Assembly (NCBI RefSeq): GCF_021278985.1
Contig: NZ_CP082833.1
Coordinates: 3,906,001 to 3,970,000 of the forward strand
Source of the DNA: Citrobacter rodentium NBRC 105723 = DSM 16636
GTDB lineage: Bacteria > Pseudomonadota > Gammaproteobacteria > Enterobacterales > Enterobacteriaceae
Reading direction: 5' to 3'
Length of the DNA stretch: 64,000 bases
Shown: piece after piece, positions 36,077 through 45,242 of the stretch
Layout: each line of letters starts with the position of its first letter
How positions within the stretch are numbered: the first letter of the stretch is position 1
Notes under the pieces: model-generated
What the model was told of the DNA's origin: nothing
The model's input: the letters and a program-made list of their open reading frames with translations, nothing else
Database searches by the model: none
Program-made: the position numbers and the translations under genes

Positions 36077-37774
36077 TCAGATAGAGGTGCGGCGATAGTC
36101 GCGGTATTCCGCGCGCCAGAAGTTATCGTCAATGGCCTGCTGCAGCGCCTCAGCGGAGGTTTTCACCGCCACGCCCTGCTGCTGCGCCATTTTGCCGACG
36201 GCGAAAGCGATGGCGCGGGAGACGGTCTGAATATCCTTCAGCTCCGGCAGCACCAGTCCTTCACCGTTGAGCACCAGCGGCGAGTACTGCGCCAGCGTTT
36301 CGCTGGCCGACATCAGCATCTCATCGGTTATACGCGCCGCGCTGGAGGCGATCACCCCAAGGCCGATACCCGGGAAAATATAGGCGTTGTTACACTGGGC
36401 GATAGGGTAAATTTTATCCTTCCAGACCACCGGGGCAAACGGACTGCCGGTTGCGACCAGCGCATTGCCTTCGGTCCAGGCGATAATATCCTGCGGCGTG
36501 GCTTCCACTCGTGAAGTCGGGTTTGACAGCGGCATGACGATGGGACGCGGACAGTGCTTGTGCATCTCGCGGATGATCTCTTCAGTAAACAGACCGGTTT
36601 GCCCGGAGACGCCAATCAGAATATCCGGTTTAACGTTACGCACCACGTCCAGCAGCGACAGCACTTCACTGTCGGTGTCCCACGTCTTCAGATTCTCACG
36701 CTTTTGCACCAGCTTCGTCTGGAAGGAGAGCAGGTTCGGCATCTGGTCGGTCAGCAGACCGAAGCGATCCACCATAAACACTTTCTGCCGCGCCGCTTCT
36801 TCGCTTAAGCCTTCACGCTGCGTCTGGGCAATGATCTGCTCGGCAATGCCGCAACCGGCGGAGCCTGCGCCGAGGAACACGATTTTCTGCTCGCTGAGCT
36901 GGCTGCCCGCCGCCCGGCTGGCGGCAATCAGCGTCCCGACGGTAACCGCCGCGGTGCCCTGGATGTCGTCGTTGAAAGAACAGATTTCATTGCGATAGCG
37001 GTTAAGCAGCGGCATCGCGTTTTTCTGCGCGAAATCTTCGAACTGCAACAGCACATCCGGCCAGCGATGCTTCACCGCCTGGATAAATTCATCGACAAAT
37101 TCGTAATACTCATCGTCGGTGATGCGCGGGTTACGCCAGCCCATATACAGCGGATCGTTGAGCAACTGCTGGTTGTTGGTGCCGACGTCCAGCACCACCG
37201 GCAGCGTGTAAGCCGGGCTGATGCCGCCGCAGGCGGTGTACAACGACAGCTTACCGATAGGAATGCCCATCCCGCCGATCCCCTGATCGCCAAGACCCAG
37301 AATACGTTCGCCGTCGGTGACCACAATCACTTTAATGTTGTGGTTCGGCACGTTCTGCAGGATATCGTCCATGTTGTGGCGGTTCTGATACGAGATGAAC
37401 ACGCCGCGCGCGCGACGATAAATTTCCGAGAAACGCTCACAGGCCGCGCCGACCGTCGGGGTATAGATGACCGGCATCATCTCATCGAGGTGGTTATTGA
37501 CCAGGCGGTAGAACAGGGTTTCGTTGGTGTCCTGAATATTGCGCAGGTAGATGTGCTTATCAATTTCGGTTTTGAAGCCCTGATACTGAATCCAGGCGCG
37601 TTCCGCCTGTTCTTCAATTGTCTCGACCACTTCCGGCAGTAGCCCCAGCAGGTTGAAGTTACGACGTTCTTCCATGCTGAAAGCGCTCCCTTTGTTCAGC
37701 AGGGGGAATTCCAGCAGTACCGGGCCAGCGTAAGGGATATAAAGGGAACGCATTTTTTTGCTTTTGGTTTCCAT
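36077..37774 (-). CDS. maeA: NAD-dependent malic enzyme MaeA (SfcA)
   Basis: 565 aa, same length and nearly the same sequence pattern as E. coli MaeA. Malic signature FNDDIQGTAAVTVGTL, NAD-binding FLGAGSAGCGIAE, and catalytic Tyr (VIYTPTVG) and Lys regions are present. It converts malate to pyruvate and CO2 with NAD in the cytosol, supplying pyruvate during growth on C4 acids. In E. coli adhP lies between the yddM gene and maeA; it is absent here. Confidence 0.97.
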   Translation of the reverse strand: METKSKKMRSLYIPYAGPVLLEFPLLNKGSAFSMEERRNFNLLGLLPEVVETIEEQAERAWIQYQGFKTEIDKHIYLRNIQDTNETLFYRLVNNHLDEMMPVIYTPTVGAACERFSEIYRRARGVFISYQNRHNMDDILQNVPNHNIKVIVVTDGERILGLGDQGIGGMGIPIGKLSLYTACGGISPAYTLPVVLDVGTNNQQLLNDPLYMGWRNPRITDDEYYEFVDEFIQAVKHRWPDVLLQFEDFAQKNAMPLLNRYRNEICSFNDDIQGTAAVTVGTLIAASRAAGSQLSEQKIVFLGAGSAGCGIAEQIIAQTQREGLSEEAARQKVFMVDRFGLLTDQMPNLLSFQTKLVQKRENLKTWDTDSEVLSLLDVVRNVKPDILIGVSGQTGLFTEEIIREMHKHCPRPIVMPLSNPTSRVEATPQDIIAWTEGNALVATGSPFAPVVWKDKIYPIAQCNNAYIFPGIGLGVIASSAARITDEMLMSASETLAQYSPLVLNGEGLVLPELKDIQTVSRAIAFAVGKMAQQQGVAVKTSAEALQQAIDDNFWRAEYRDYRRTSI

Positions 37775-37880
37775 ATGACTCGCTCTTTTTTGAATTTCCG
37801 TCCCTGGCGCCTTTTATAATACTTTGCCGTTATGCCAGGGCATCGGGCAGAGAGTATAAAGCATCTGCCGCCCCGGAAAC

Positions 37881-37910
37881 AAAAACACCATCGCGGTTGC
37901 GATGGTGTTT
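37881..37910 (-). terminator. Intrinsic terminator of sra
   Basis: AAACACCATCGC and GCGATGGTGTTT form a 12-bp stem with a short loop, flanked by A/T runs, 24 nt beyond the sra stop. It lies between sra and the maeA promoter. Confidence 0.85.
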
Positions 37911-37933
37911 ATCGTCAGATTCAGGCGGTGTGG

Positions 37934-38077
37934 TTACTTTTTGCTGTCCGGATGGCGTTTTCTGCCGGTAGGGTTGTTCACCACGCTGGATTTATCGCCT
38001 TCAGTCACTATTTTGCGCTGATTGGATATTTTATGGTCCAGTCCAAGAATATGACGGGCCTGACGGTTCGATTTCAT
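37934..38077 (-). CDS. sra: Stationary-phase-induced ribosome-associated protein Sra (RpsV)
   Basis: 47 aa, found by reading the minus strand: it begins [20 protein letters not shown] and ends with a basic tail ([10 protein letters not shown]). GAGGAG stands 5 nt before ATG 38077. It closely matches E. coli Sra (45 aa), a very basic peptide that associates with 30S subunits in stationary phase. The neighbours maeA and bdm are the same as in E. coli. Too short for most gene callers. Confidence 0.93.
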
Positions 38078-38168
38078 TTTAACTCCTCAATCCTGTTGCT
38101 GGTTTTAAGGAAATTTCGCTAATGCGAAAGAAACGTAACCCCTTAGGTTGCGGTAACAGCATAGCACT

Positions 38169-38384
38169 TTACAGGGAAGCGTGCTGGCCGCTGACGACAT
38201 AATTGATTGTTTGCTGGTAGATGTCACTGAGGATGTCATTGTCGGTTGCTTCCACCCATTTGGTCAGCTCCATTAAAATGTCATCTTCGGTGACAGCGCC
38301 ACGTTCTGCGCGGAGACCTTGCTCAATGGCATGAACCAGTGCCGGTTGTGCGGTTGAGGTATTTGCTGAGTAATAAGTAAACAT
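38169..38384 (-). CDS. bdm: Bdm, biofilm-dependent modulation protein
   Basis: 71 aa matching E. coli Bdm (ALVHAIEQGLRAE, EDDILMELTKWVEATDNDILSDIYQQTINYVVSG). It is a small acidic protein linked to flagellar gene expression; its mRNA is an RNase III target in E. coli and its gene is activated by RcsB. It also resembles the AriR/YmgB family found elsewhere in this window, sharing the ...ETxx(I/V)xHADV-like helical pattern only weakly. Confidence 0.92.
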   Translation of the reverse strand: MFTYYSANTSTAQPALVHAIEQGLRAERGAVTEDDILMELTKWVEATDNDILSDIYQQTINYVVSGQHASL

Positions 38385-38722
38385 AATGGTGCCTCCGTGT
38401 CGATGTATTTATAAGTAAGTACGGCTCGCAGAAATTTAATTCACATTCAGCATGGCAAATAATTTTATCGCTGTGGTTCAGAAAACTCCTGAAAGCAGTA
38501 ATTTTTATTTTAATATCCTGATTTAACAGGTTTTAATTGTGCGATAATTTTATCGTAAATGTGCTTTTAATAAATATTTCATCGTCCGACAAAGGGGCTG
38601 TAATTTACTCTGCACAGGCTGGAGGTTTTAACTGAAATAGCGTTCCGGCTGGCTATTACTATTTCATCAGGATGGCAATTCATGGTCTATACTTGCTTTT
38701 TTAAGCCAACAGGAGAGCAACA
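38385..38722. promoter_or_regulatory. bdm / osmC divergent promoter region
   Basis: 338 bp of AT-rich DNA without a gene. It holds the bdm promoter (minus strand) and the osmC promoters; in E. coli both are subject to Rcs control and osmC also to RpoS, NhaR and Lrp. The only element I can place with confidence is the osmC -10 at 38687. Confidence 0.5.
38687..38694 (+). promoter_or_regulatory. RpoS-type -10 element of osmC
   Basis: CTATACTT within TGGTCTATACTTGC, the RpoS-preferred -10 (CTAYACTT), 29 bp before the osmC ATG; same sequence as the E. coli osmC proximal promoter. Confidence 0.8.
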
Positions 38723-39154
38723 ATGACAATCCATAAAAAAGGTCAGGCACACTGGGAAGGCGACATTAAACGCGGAAAAGGCACCGTCTCCACCGAGAGC
38801 GGCGTGCTCAGTCAACAGCCGTATGGCTTTAATACCCGCTTCGAGGGCGAAAAAGGCACTAACCCGGAAGAGCTTATCGGCGCGGCCCATGCCGCCTGTT
38901 TTTCAATGGCGCTGTCGCTGATGCTTGGCGAAGCGGGCTTTACCCCTGACGCCATCGACACCACCGCCGATGTATCGCTGGATAAAGTCGACGCCGGTTT
39001 CGCTATTACTAAAATTGCGCTGCACAGCGAAGTGAAAGTGCCGGGCATTGATGCGAACACCTTCGATGGCATCATCCAGAAGGCGAAGGCCGGTTGCCCG
39101 GTGTCGCAGGTGCTGAAGGCGGAAATCACCCTTGATTATCAGTTGAACGCATAA
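38723..39154 (+). CDS. osmC: Osmotically inducible peroxiredoxin OsmC
   Basis: 143 aa, same length as E. coli OsmC. The catalytic cysteines are visible in AAHAACFSMALS (about Cys59) and KAGCPVSQVL (about Cys125). It reduces organic hydroperoxides, dimeric, cytosolic/periplasm-associated. RpoS-type promoter upstream. AGGAG precedes the ATG. Confidence 0.96.
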   Translation: MTIHKKGQAHWEGDIKRGKGTVSTESGVLSQQPYGFNTRFEGEKGTNPEELIGAAHAACFSMALSLMLGEAGFTPDAIDTTADVSLDKVDAGFAITKIALHSEVKVPGIDANTFDGIIQKAKAGCPVSQVLKAEITLDYQLNA

Positions 39155-39184
39155 AAACCGGTACGCCTTATCCGACCAGACCCC

Positions 39185-39210
39185 GCCCGCTACGCAAAAC
39201 GCCAGCGGGC
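39185..39210. repeat. REP-like hairpin between osmC and the hydroxybutyrate dehydrogenase gene
   Basis: GCCCGCT (from 39185) pairs with AGCGGGC around ACGCAAAACGCC, between two convergent genes; it may serve as a bidirectional 3' end. Confidence 0.6.
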
Positions 39211-39223
39211 AACGTTCACATAC

Positions 39224-39994
39224 TCACTGCGCCGCCCAACCTCCATCCATATTCCACGCGGCGCCGCGTACCTGCGCCGCGCCATCGGAACATAAAAACA
39301 GCGCCAGCTCGCCCAGTTGATCCGGCGTGACAAACTCCCGTGACGGCTGTTTTTCTGCCAGCAGCGCATCGCGTGCAACGTCAGGATCTGCGCCCTCTGC
39401 TATTCGTTTGTCGATCTGCTGCTGAACCAGCGGCGTTAGCACCCAGCCGGGACACAGCGCGTTGCAGGTGATACCGGTCTGCGCCGTCTCAAGAGCGATA
39501 GTCTTGGTTAATCCCACCACGCCATGCTTGGCGGCAACATAGGCCGCTTTGTCTTTTGACGCCACCAGACCATGCACCGAGGCGATGTTAATAATCCGCC
39601 CCCAGTTGCGCTCGCGCATCCACGGTAACGCCAGGCGGGTCGTGTGAAACACGGAAGAGAGGTTAATGGCGATAATCGCATCCCATTTCTCCGGAGGAAA
39701 GGTTTCCACCGGCGAGACATGCTGAATGCCAGCGTTATTGATCAGAATATCCACGCCGCCGAACTCGCTTTCGGCGTAACGCATCATCTCAGTAATCTGC
39801 CCGGCGTCGCTGAGGTCGGCGCCGTGATAGCCTGCGACCGCGCCACGGGCGGAGATAGCGTCTTTGGCCGCCTCCACGTCGCCAAAACCGTTAAGCACGA
39901 TCTGCGCCCCCGCGCTGGCCAGCACGCTGGCGATACCTAAGCCAATTCCGCTGGTGGAACCGGTAATCAGCGCCGTTTTTCCGTCCAAATTCAT
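39224..39994 (-). CDS. 3-hydroxybutyrate dehydrogenase (short-chain dehydrogenase/reductase)
   Basis: 256 aa. Rossmann glycine motif TGSTSGIG at 11-18, NNAG at 86-89, and catalytic Ser139, Tyr152 and Lys156 (YVAAK). The LNGFGD and IQHVSPVETFP segments are typical of D-3-hydroxybutyrate dehydrogenases. It interconverts 3-hydroxybutyrate and acetoacetate with NAD. It is the last gene of a cluster with gntP-type permease and CoA-transferase genes, which are damaged here, so its substrate supply may be compromised. Confidence 0.88.
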   Translation of the reverse strand: MNLDGKTALITGSTSGIGLGIASVLASAGAQIVLNGFGDVEAAKDAISARGAVAGYHGADLSDAGQITEMMRYAESEFGGVDILINNAGIQHVSPVETFPPEKWDAIIAINLSSVFHTTRLALPWMRERNWGRIINIASVHGLVASKDKAAYVAAKHGVVGLTKTIALETAQTGITCNALCPGWVLTPLVQQQIDKRIAEGADPDVARDALLAEKQPSREFVTPDQLGELALFLCSDGAAQVRGAAWNMDGGWAAQ

Positions 39995-40005
39995 TATTCT
40001 TCTCC

Positions 40006-40745
40006 TCAGACAATGCCGGTGGTATAGAACACACCGATGACAAACAGTACCGCCAGGCTTTTAATCAGGGTGATGGCGAAGATGCCGCCGTAGGCCTGAC
40101 GGTGACTCAGTCCGGTAATGGCGAGCAACGTGATCACCGCGCCGTTATGCGGCAGCGTGTCCATTCCGCCGCTGGCCATTGAAGCCACGCGGTGCAGAAC
40201 CTCCAGCGGAATGTTGGCGGCGTTGGCCGCAGCTATAAAAGTATCCGACATGGCCGCCAGCGCAATGCTCATCCCGCCGGACGCTGAACCGGTGATCCCG
40301 GCGAGGGTGGTAATGCTGATCGCCTCATTCAGCAGCGGATTGGGGATTGCCGACAGCCCCCTGGCGAGTGCCAGAAAACCGGGAAGGGCGGCGATCACGG
40401 CGCCGAAACCGTACTCGGAGGCGGTATTCATGGCTGCCAGAATGGCCCCGCCCACCGCGGTTCTGCTGCCTTCCGCCAGTCGCCGCGGATATTACGCCAG
40501 CCGAAAATCGCCACCAGCAGGATCCCCGACACCAGCGCCGCCTCAACGGCCCAGATAGCGGTAATCTTGCTGATGTCCGTGATCACCGGCGCGGCAAGCC
40601 CCGGCAGATCGAGCTGATGGCTGCTGCCGTACCAGACCGGGATCCAGCGGGTAAACATCAGGTTGAGCACGCCAACTGCGATCAGCGGCGAAATGGCGAT
40701 AAGCGGGTTCGGCAAATTGATATTGTCCGGCGTCTCCGGCTCATC
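40006..40745 (-). pseudogene. GntP-family permease, 5'-deleted and frameshifted
   Basis: The segment from about 40745 (DNINLPNPLIAISPLIAVG...) down to the stop at 40006 (VLFVIGVFYTTGIV) encodes the C-terminal half or so of a GntP-family transporter. The N-terminal half and start are missing: the frame is joined directly to scoB sequence. A second lesion near 40481-40486 shifts the frame (IRGDWRK versus the expected RLAEGSRTAVGGAILAAMNT), as from loss of one G. The intact permease would import hydroxybutyrate or a similar acid in this cluster. Not functional as read. Confidence 0.88.
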
Positions 40746-41060
40746 TTCGAACGCGCCAAGCACGGTCAGATCGACGTGGCCGCCGCGGATCATGGCGAAC
40801 GACTGAGCGGAGTCGAAAATTGCCGCCCCTTTACGCGCAGTAACTGTCTGCTTGCCCGCGTTAATCATGTCGGCATCAAGCTCGTCTTCCGTGGGGAATG
40901 CTCCCATGCCCAGCAGACCGTTTTCCGACTGCAACATAACGTCGATGCCGTCAGGGATGTAATTCGCCACCAGGGTCGGAATGCCGATCCCGAGGTTGAC
41001 GTAATAGCCGTCGCGCAGCTCACGGGCCACGCGCATGGCCATCTGTTCACGCGTTAACAT
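40746..41060 (-). pseudogene. 3-oxoacid CoA-transferase subunit B (ScoB/AtoA-type), truncated and fused
   Basis: Residues 1-105 (MLTREQMAMRVARELRDGYY... HVDLTVLGAFE) match the N-terminal half of the beta subunit, including the catalytic-glutamate motif QSENGLLGMG (Glu46). After Glu105 the sequence turns without a stop into gntP-family sequence, so the C-terminal half (about 110 residues) is gone. The fused frame runs on to 40428. A deletion of about 1 kb relative to an intact scoB-gntP pair is implied. Confidence 0.88.
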
Positions 41061-41071
41061 GGTCAGGCTCC

Positions 41072-41770
41072 TTAGCTGCGCAGCGTGCGCTGTTCAATAC
41101 GTTTTTCAAACTGCCCCTGGATCAGGCGGTCAACGAAAATGCCGGGGGTATGAATGGCGGCGGGGTCCAGCTCACCGGGAGCGACGATCTCTTCAACCTC
41201 CACCACCGTAATGCGCCCGGCGGCGGCCATCAGGGGATTGAAATTTTGTGCGGTATGGCGATAGATGACGTTGCCGTACCAGTCGGCCTTCCAGCCTTTG
41301 ACCAGCGCGAAATCGCCGGTAATGGCGCGCTCCAGGATGCAGGCGCGCCCGTTGAATTCGCGCACTTCTTTGCCTTCGGCCACTGGCGTACCGTAGCCAG
41401 TGGCCGTGAAGAAGGCGGGGATACCGGCGCCGCCAGCCCGCAGCTGCTCGGCGAGCGTGCCCTGCGGCGTCAGAATCGCCTCCAGTTCGCCACTCAGCAC
41501 CTGCTGCTCAAAGAGAGCGTTTTCGCCCACATAGGAGGCGATCACCTTGCGTACCTGACGGGTTTCCAGCAGTACGCCAAGCCCGAAGCCATCCACGCCG
41601 CAGTTGTTGGAAACCACCGTCAGCCCTCTGACTTCGCGGCGACGGACTTCCGCAATCAGGTTTTCCGGAATGCCGCACAGACCGAAGCCGCCAGCCAGTA
41701 GCGTCATGTTGTCGCTAAGGCCGTCCAGCGCCTCCTGATACGTGGCGACCCGTTTATCCAGTCCAGACAT
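41072..41770 (-). CDS. 3-oxoacid CoA-transferase subunit A (ScoA/AtoD-type)
   Basis: 232 aa, complete. CoA-transferase family I signature LLAGGFGLCGIPENLI near 25-40, and GTLAEQLRAGGAGIPAFFT. With subunit B it would move CoA from succinyl-CoA or acetyl-CoA to acetoacetate. Its partner subunit is broken immediately downstream (11 nt), so an active enzyme from this locus is unlikely. First gene of the minus-strand cluster, divergent from a LysR gene. Confidence 0.88.
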   Translation of the reverse strand: MSGLDKRVATYQEALDGLSDNMTLLAGGFGLCGIPENLIAEVRRREVRGLTVVSNNCGVDGFGLGVLLETRQVRKVIASYVGENALFEQQVLSGELEAILTPQGTLAEQLRAGGAGIPAFFTATGYGTPVAEGKEVREFNGRACILERAITGDFALVKGWKADWYGNVIYRHTAQNFNPLMAAAGRITVVEVEEIVAPGELDPAAIHTPGIFVDRLIQGQFEKRIEQRTLRS

Positions 41771-41900
41771 AGTGTTGCCCCTTCAGTTGTCGTTGCCGAC
41801 ATCATTAGCGGGCAAAAATGATTTGTTAATTTTAAATTTGTGACTCACTCATTTGTTTTTTTTATCAATGCCATGTTAATTAAATGTATTCAATCAGTTA

Positions 41901-42803
41901 ATGGTCAGCAAAATGAGAATGAGCATCAAACAGTTACGCGCATTTTTAGCGGTAGCTCACACTCTGAATTTCGCCCATGCCAGCGAGCGGTTGAATATAT
42001 CCCAGCCGGCGCTGAGTCTGACGATTAAAGGTCTGGAAGAGTCGTTAGGCGGGCCATTGCTGTTAAGGACGACGCGGAAGGTCACGCTGACCCAGGAGGG
42101 AGAAACGCTGCTGACGATGGCCCGCCAGCTTATTGCCGACTGGGATAACACCGAAGAAGCGATGCGCCAGCGCTTTACGCTACAGCGGGGAAAGGTATCG
42201 GTGGCGGCAATGCCCTCCTTTGCGGCAAACGTTCTGCCGCCGGCGCTGAAAACCTTTCGCGACCGCTACGCGGGGATCAACGTCACCGTTCATGATGTGA
42301 TCAACGAACAGGTTATTGAGATGGTCAGCGAGGGGCGGGTGGAGATGGGGATTGCCTTTGAGCCGGATTACTCCGGCCATCTGCACTTTACGCCGCTTGG
42401 CCTGGATCGCTTTGTCGCCATCGTGCCGCCCGGTTCCCGCTTCGCTGAGCGGGAACGTATTTCGTGGCGCGAACTGCTGAGCCTGGATTTTATCGCTCTG
42501 CAACGGCCTTCCGCGGTGCGTCTGATGCTGGAAGAGCAGCTGGCGCAAAGCGGCCGCCCGCTGAAGGTGGCGCTGGAAAGCCATCAACTGGTCACTATTG
42601 GCCGTCTGGTCGCTAATGGACTGGGCGGTAGCGCGGTGCCCGCGCTGTGTCACCGGCAGATGACGGAGCTTGGCGCGGTGTGTCTGGCGCTGGACGGTCC
42701 GGTTATTGAGCGCAGAGTAGGCGTACTGCGTTCAGCGCATCATAAACTTTCCACCGCCGCGCAGGCGCTGTTAGAGACCCTGAAAAGCGCCTACAGCGCG
42801 TAA
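41901..42803 (+). CDS. LysR-family transcriptional regulator of the hydroxybutyrate cluster
   Basis: 300 aa from ATG 41901; ATGs at 41913 or 41919 (MSIKQLRAFLAV) are equally plausible and none has a strong ribosome site. N-terminal winged helix (ASERLNISQPALSLTIKGLEESLGGPLLLRTTRKV) and a C-terminal periplasmic-binding-like effector domain. It is divergent from scoA, so it probably activates that operon in response to a substrate; this is inference from position. Its stop is 7 nt from that of dosP. Confidence 0.85.
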   Translation: MVSKMRMSIKQLRAFLAVAHTLNFAHASERLNISQPALSLTIKGLEESLGGPLLLRTTRKVTLTQEGETLLTMARQLIADWDNTEEAMRQRFTLQRGKVSVAAMPSFAANVLPPALKTFRDRYAGINVTVHDVINEQVIEMVSEGRVEMGIAFEPDYSGHLHFTPLGLDRFVAIVPPGSRFAERERISWRELLSLDFIALQRPSAVRLMLEEQLAQSGRPLKVALESHQLVTIGRLVANGLGGSAVPALCHRQMTELGAVCLALDGPVIERRVGVLRSAHHKLSTAAQALLETLKSAYSA

Positions 42804-42810
42804 TACAGAA

Positions 42811-45216
42811 TCAGATATGCATCGGCAGGGAGCTGTTCATCCAGGCGGGGATCTCGTTCGCCGCAATGGGGCGGGCGAAATAGTATCCCTGGATAACCGG
42901 ACAGCGCGCCGCGCGCAGCATCTCAAACTGTGCTTTGGTCTCCACGCCTTCGGCAATCACCACCAGATTTAAACGCTGTCCGATGCTGATAATCGCCTCC
43001 AGCAAAGACTGGATGCGTTTTTCCGTCTGGCAGCGATCAACAAAGGTTTTATCGATTTTTAATTCCGTTACCGGCAGGCTGACCAGTCGTGACAGACCGG
43101 AGAAACCGGTGCCAAAATCATCCACCGACAGGCCCACCCCCATATTGCGCAGAATGCCGATCCGCGTGAAGATCTCCTTATCCTGTTCCATCATCATGCT
43201 CTCCGTGATCTCAACCGTCAGCTGTTCACCCGGAATAGCAAATTCAGCCATTGCCCCGGAAACCTGGTCGGGAAGCTGGTTGCTGCGAAAATGGAGGGCC
43301 GATAAATTGACCGACAAGGCCGGAATGTTCAGCGACATCGCGCGCCACTCGGCCAGCTGGCGACACGCCTCCCTGACCACCCAGTGGCCAATATTTTCAA
43401 TTTCACCTGTCTCTTCGGCCAGCGGAATAAAAAGATTGGGCGGAACATGGCCGTGGACCGGATCATGCCAGCGGGCCAGCGCCTCAAAACCGTACAGCTC
43501 GCCGGTATCGGCGAAAATTTGCGGCTGATAAACCAGGCGTAGCTGGTTACTGGCGATGGCGCTTTTCAGCGCGGCGCCCAGCTGCAGACGCTCTTTTACC
43601 GCGCGGTTCATCTGCGGATTGAAGAACTGCCAGCCGTTACCGCCCGCTTTACGAATATAATCCATCGCATTGTGCGCCGTCGAAAGCAGGTAGTCGCGGT
43701 CTTTGCCCGCCTCATAGCTGATTCCAATACTGAAGGTCAGCTGAAAGGGCTTATCGTCAAACAGAATCGCCTCGTTGCCGATGGCAATCAGCTCATCGGC
43801 GAACTGGGTAATGTTGCTCATTTCGCTGTCATGGCTGACCAGGACCAGTTGGGTGCTTTCAATACGGCTTAAATACTGATCCGGCCTTAGCCGGTCGCGA
43901 ATTTTATTAATGGCCTGCAGCAAAACCTGATCGGCCAGCGCGTAGCCCAGCGTGTCGATGGCCTCCTGGAAATGGTCAACGGCAATCAGGAAGACGACGG
44001 GCGGATGTTGCGGATTAGCCGCAACAGACTCATCAAGCCAGGCGTGGAGATGATTGCGGTTGGGCAGGCCGGTCAGCGGATCAAACTGCATCAAATGCTC
44101 AATCTGCTGGCGGCTTTTTTCCTGTTCGAGCGCCAGCTCCGCAAGATGCTGACTGATGTCCGCCACGCGTTCGATAAAGGCGCTGGTTTCTTTGCCCTTT
44201 ACGGTTTTGATCGTCAACGTACCGGCCGCTGAACCGTCGCGCTGGCGGAGGGGCAACGACCAGACGCTCATATTTTTCTTTTCGCTTTCCTTCGACGACG
44301 CTGCCCAGAAGTGTCGGCTGTTATTTTTCAGCGCATACAGCGAGACGTGGGTATCCCTGAGCACCGCTTCGATATTACGGCAAATGATTTCTCCCATCTC
44401 ATAAAAGGGCGGGCTGGCGCACATCGCCGCCAGAATATTGCCTTCCAGCTGGCGGATCTGGCGCTCTTCGGTGATATCGGAAAAGGTCATTACCAGGTTA
44501 GGTAGCCGGGTGCGCGGGTCATAAACCGGGCTGATGGAGGCCTTGATCCAGATCGCTTCTCCGGCGCGCGTCAACGCCAGAAACTCATCCTGGTCGCGTT
44601 CGGTTTTCCACAGCAGCTGTTTTAACCGCAGGCGGTTATCGGCGGGGGTTTCAGGAATGGTGAGCAGGGTGTCCGGCTGCTGACCCGCCGCATCCTGAAT
44701 ACCGTAGCCAAACATTTCGGTAAACGCGCGGTTGCACTGGACAATGCGCCGCTCATGATCGAGAACAATCACCGGGCGGTCAAGGTGGTCGACGGCCAGC
44801 ACCAGCAGGCGCTTTTGTTCCTTTTGCTCCATCTCGACGCTGGCATCGCGGACAAACGCCAGATAGAAAATTTTGCCCTCCACGGTGACTTTTGACAGGG
44901 CGAAACGGGTCCAGATTTTACTGCCGTCTTTTCTTTCCAGCTGTAATTCCCGGCTCATCCCCTCAACGCGGGGTTTACCGCCTTCGCGATTGTGACGAAT
45001 ATAATCAGGATGCGCCGCGCGCAGATCGTGGGGGATCAGTTTTGAAATACTCTGGCCGAGCACTTCATCACGATTGTAGCCCCATAGTTTTTCCGCAGCC
45101 GGGTTGAAAAATAAAACCTCGTCATTGTCATTGATCAGCACCGCGCCCATCATATTCTGTTCAAGAGCGGGAAAGAATATGCTGTCTCCGGTATTTTTAA
45201 CGTCGGTTAGTTTCAT
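42811..45216 (-). CDS. dosP: Oxygen-sensing c-di-GMP phosphodiesterase DosP
   Basis: 801 aa; E. coli DosP has 799. Order: heme PAS (about 15-130) with axial ligands His69 and Met87 (equivalent to His77 and Met95 in the usual numbering), second PAS (about 140-260), GAF-like stretch, degenerate GGDEF (LVSHDSEM in place of the motif) and EAL domain (GFEALARWHDP; VDDFGTGFSGL; AEGVETKAQ). It hydrolyses c-di-GMP to pGpG, stimulated by O2 binding to heme. It is the second gene of dosC-dosP, 26 nt after dosC. Confidence 0.96.
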   Translation of the reverse strand: MKLTDVKNTGDSIFFPALEQNMMGAVLINDNDEVLFFNPAAEKLWGYNRDEVLGQSISKLIPHDLRAAHPDYIRHNREGGKPRVEGMSRELQLERKDGSKIWTRFALSKVTVEGKIFYLAFVRDASVEMEQKEQKRLLVLAVDHLDRPVIVLDHERRIVQCNRAFTEMFGYGIQDAAGQQPDTLLTIPETPADNRLRLKQLLWKTERDQDEFLALTRAGEAIWIKASISPVYDPRTRLPNLVMTFSDITEERQIRQLEGNILAAMCASPPFYEMGEIICRNIEAVLRDTHVSLYALKNNSRHFWAASSKESEKKNMSVWSLPLRQRDGSAAGTLTIKTVKGKETSAFIERVADISQHLAELALEQEKSRQQIEHLMQFDPLTGLPNRNHLHAWLDESVAANPQHPPVVFLIAVDHFQEAIDTLGYALADQVLLQAINKIRDRLRPDQYLSRIESTQLVLVSHDSEMSNITQFADELIAIGNEAILFDDKPFQLTFSIGISYEAGKDRDYLLSTAHNAMDYIRKAGGNGWQFFNPQMNRAVKERLQLGAALKSAIASNQLRLVYQPQIFADTGELYGFEALARWHDPVHGHVPPNLFIPLAEETGEIENIGHWVVREACRQLAEWRAMSLNIPALSVNLSALHFRSNQLPDQVSGAMAEFAIPGEQLTVEITESMMMEQDKEIFTRIGILRNMGVGLSVDDFGTGFSGLSRLVSLPVTELKIDKTFVDRCQTEKRIQSLLEAIISIGQRLNLVVIAEGVETKAQFEMLRAARCPVIQGYYFARPIAANEIPAWMNSSLPMHI

Positions 45217-45242
45217 TAGTTACCTCTGCATCCGGAACAACG

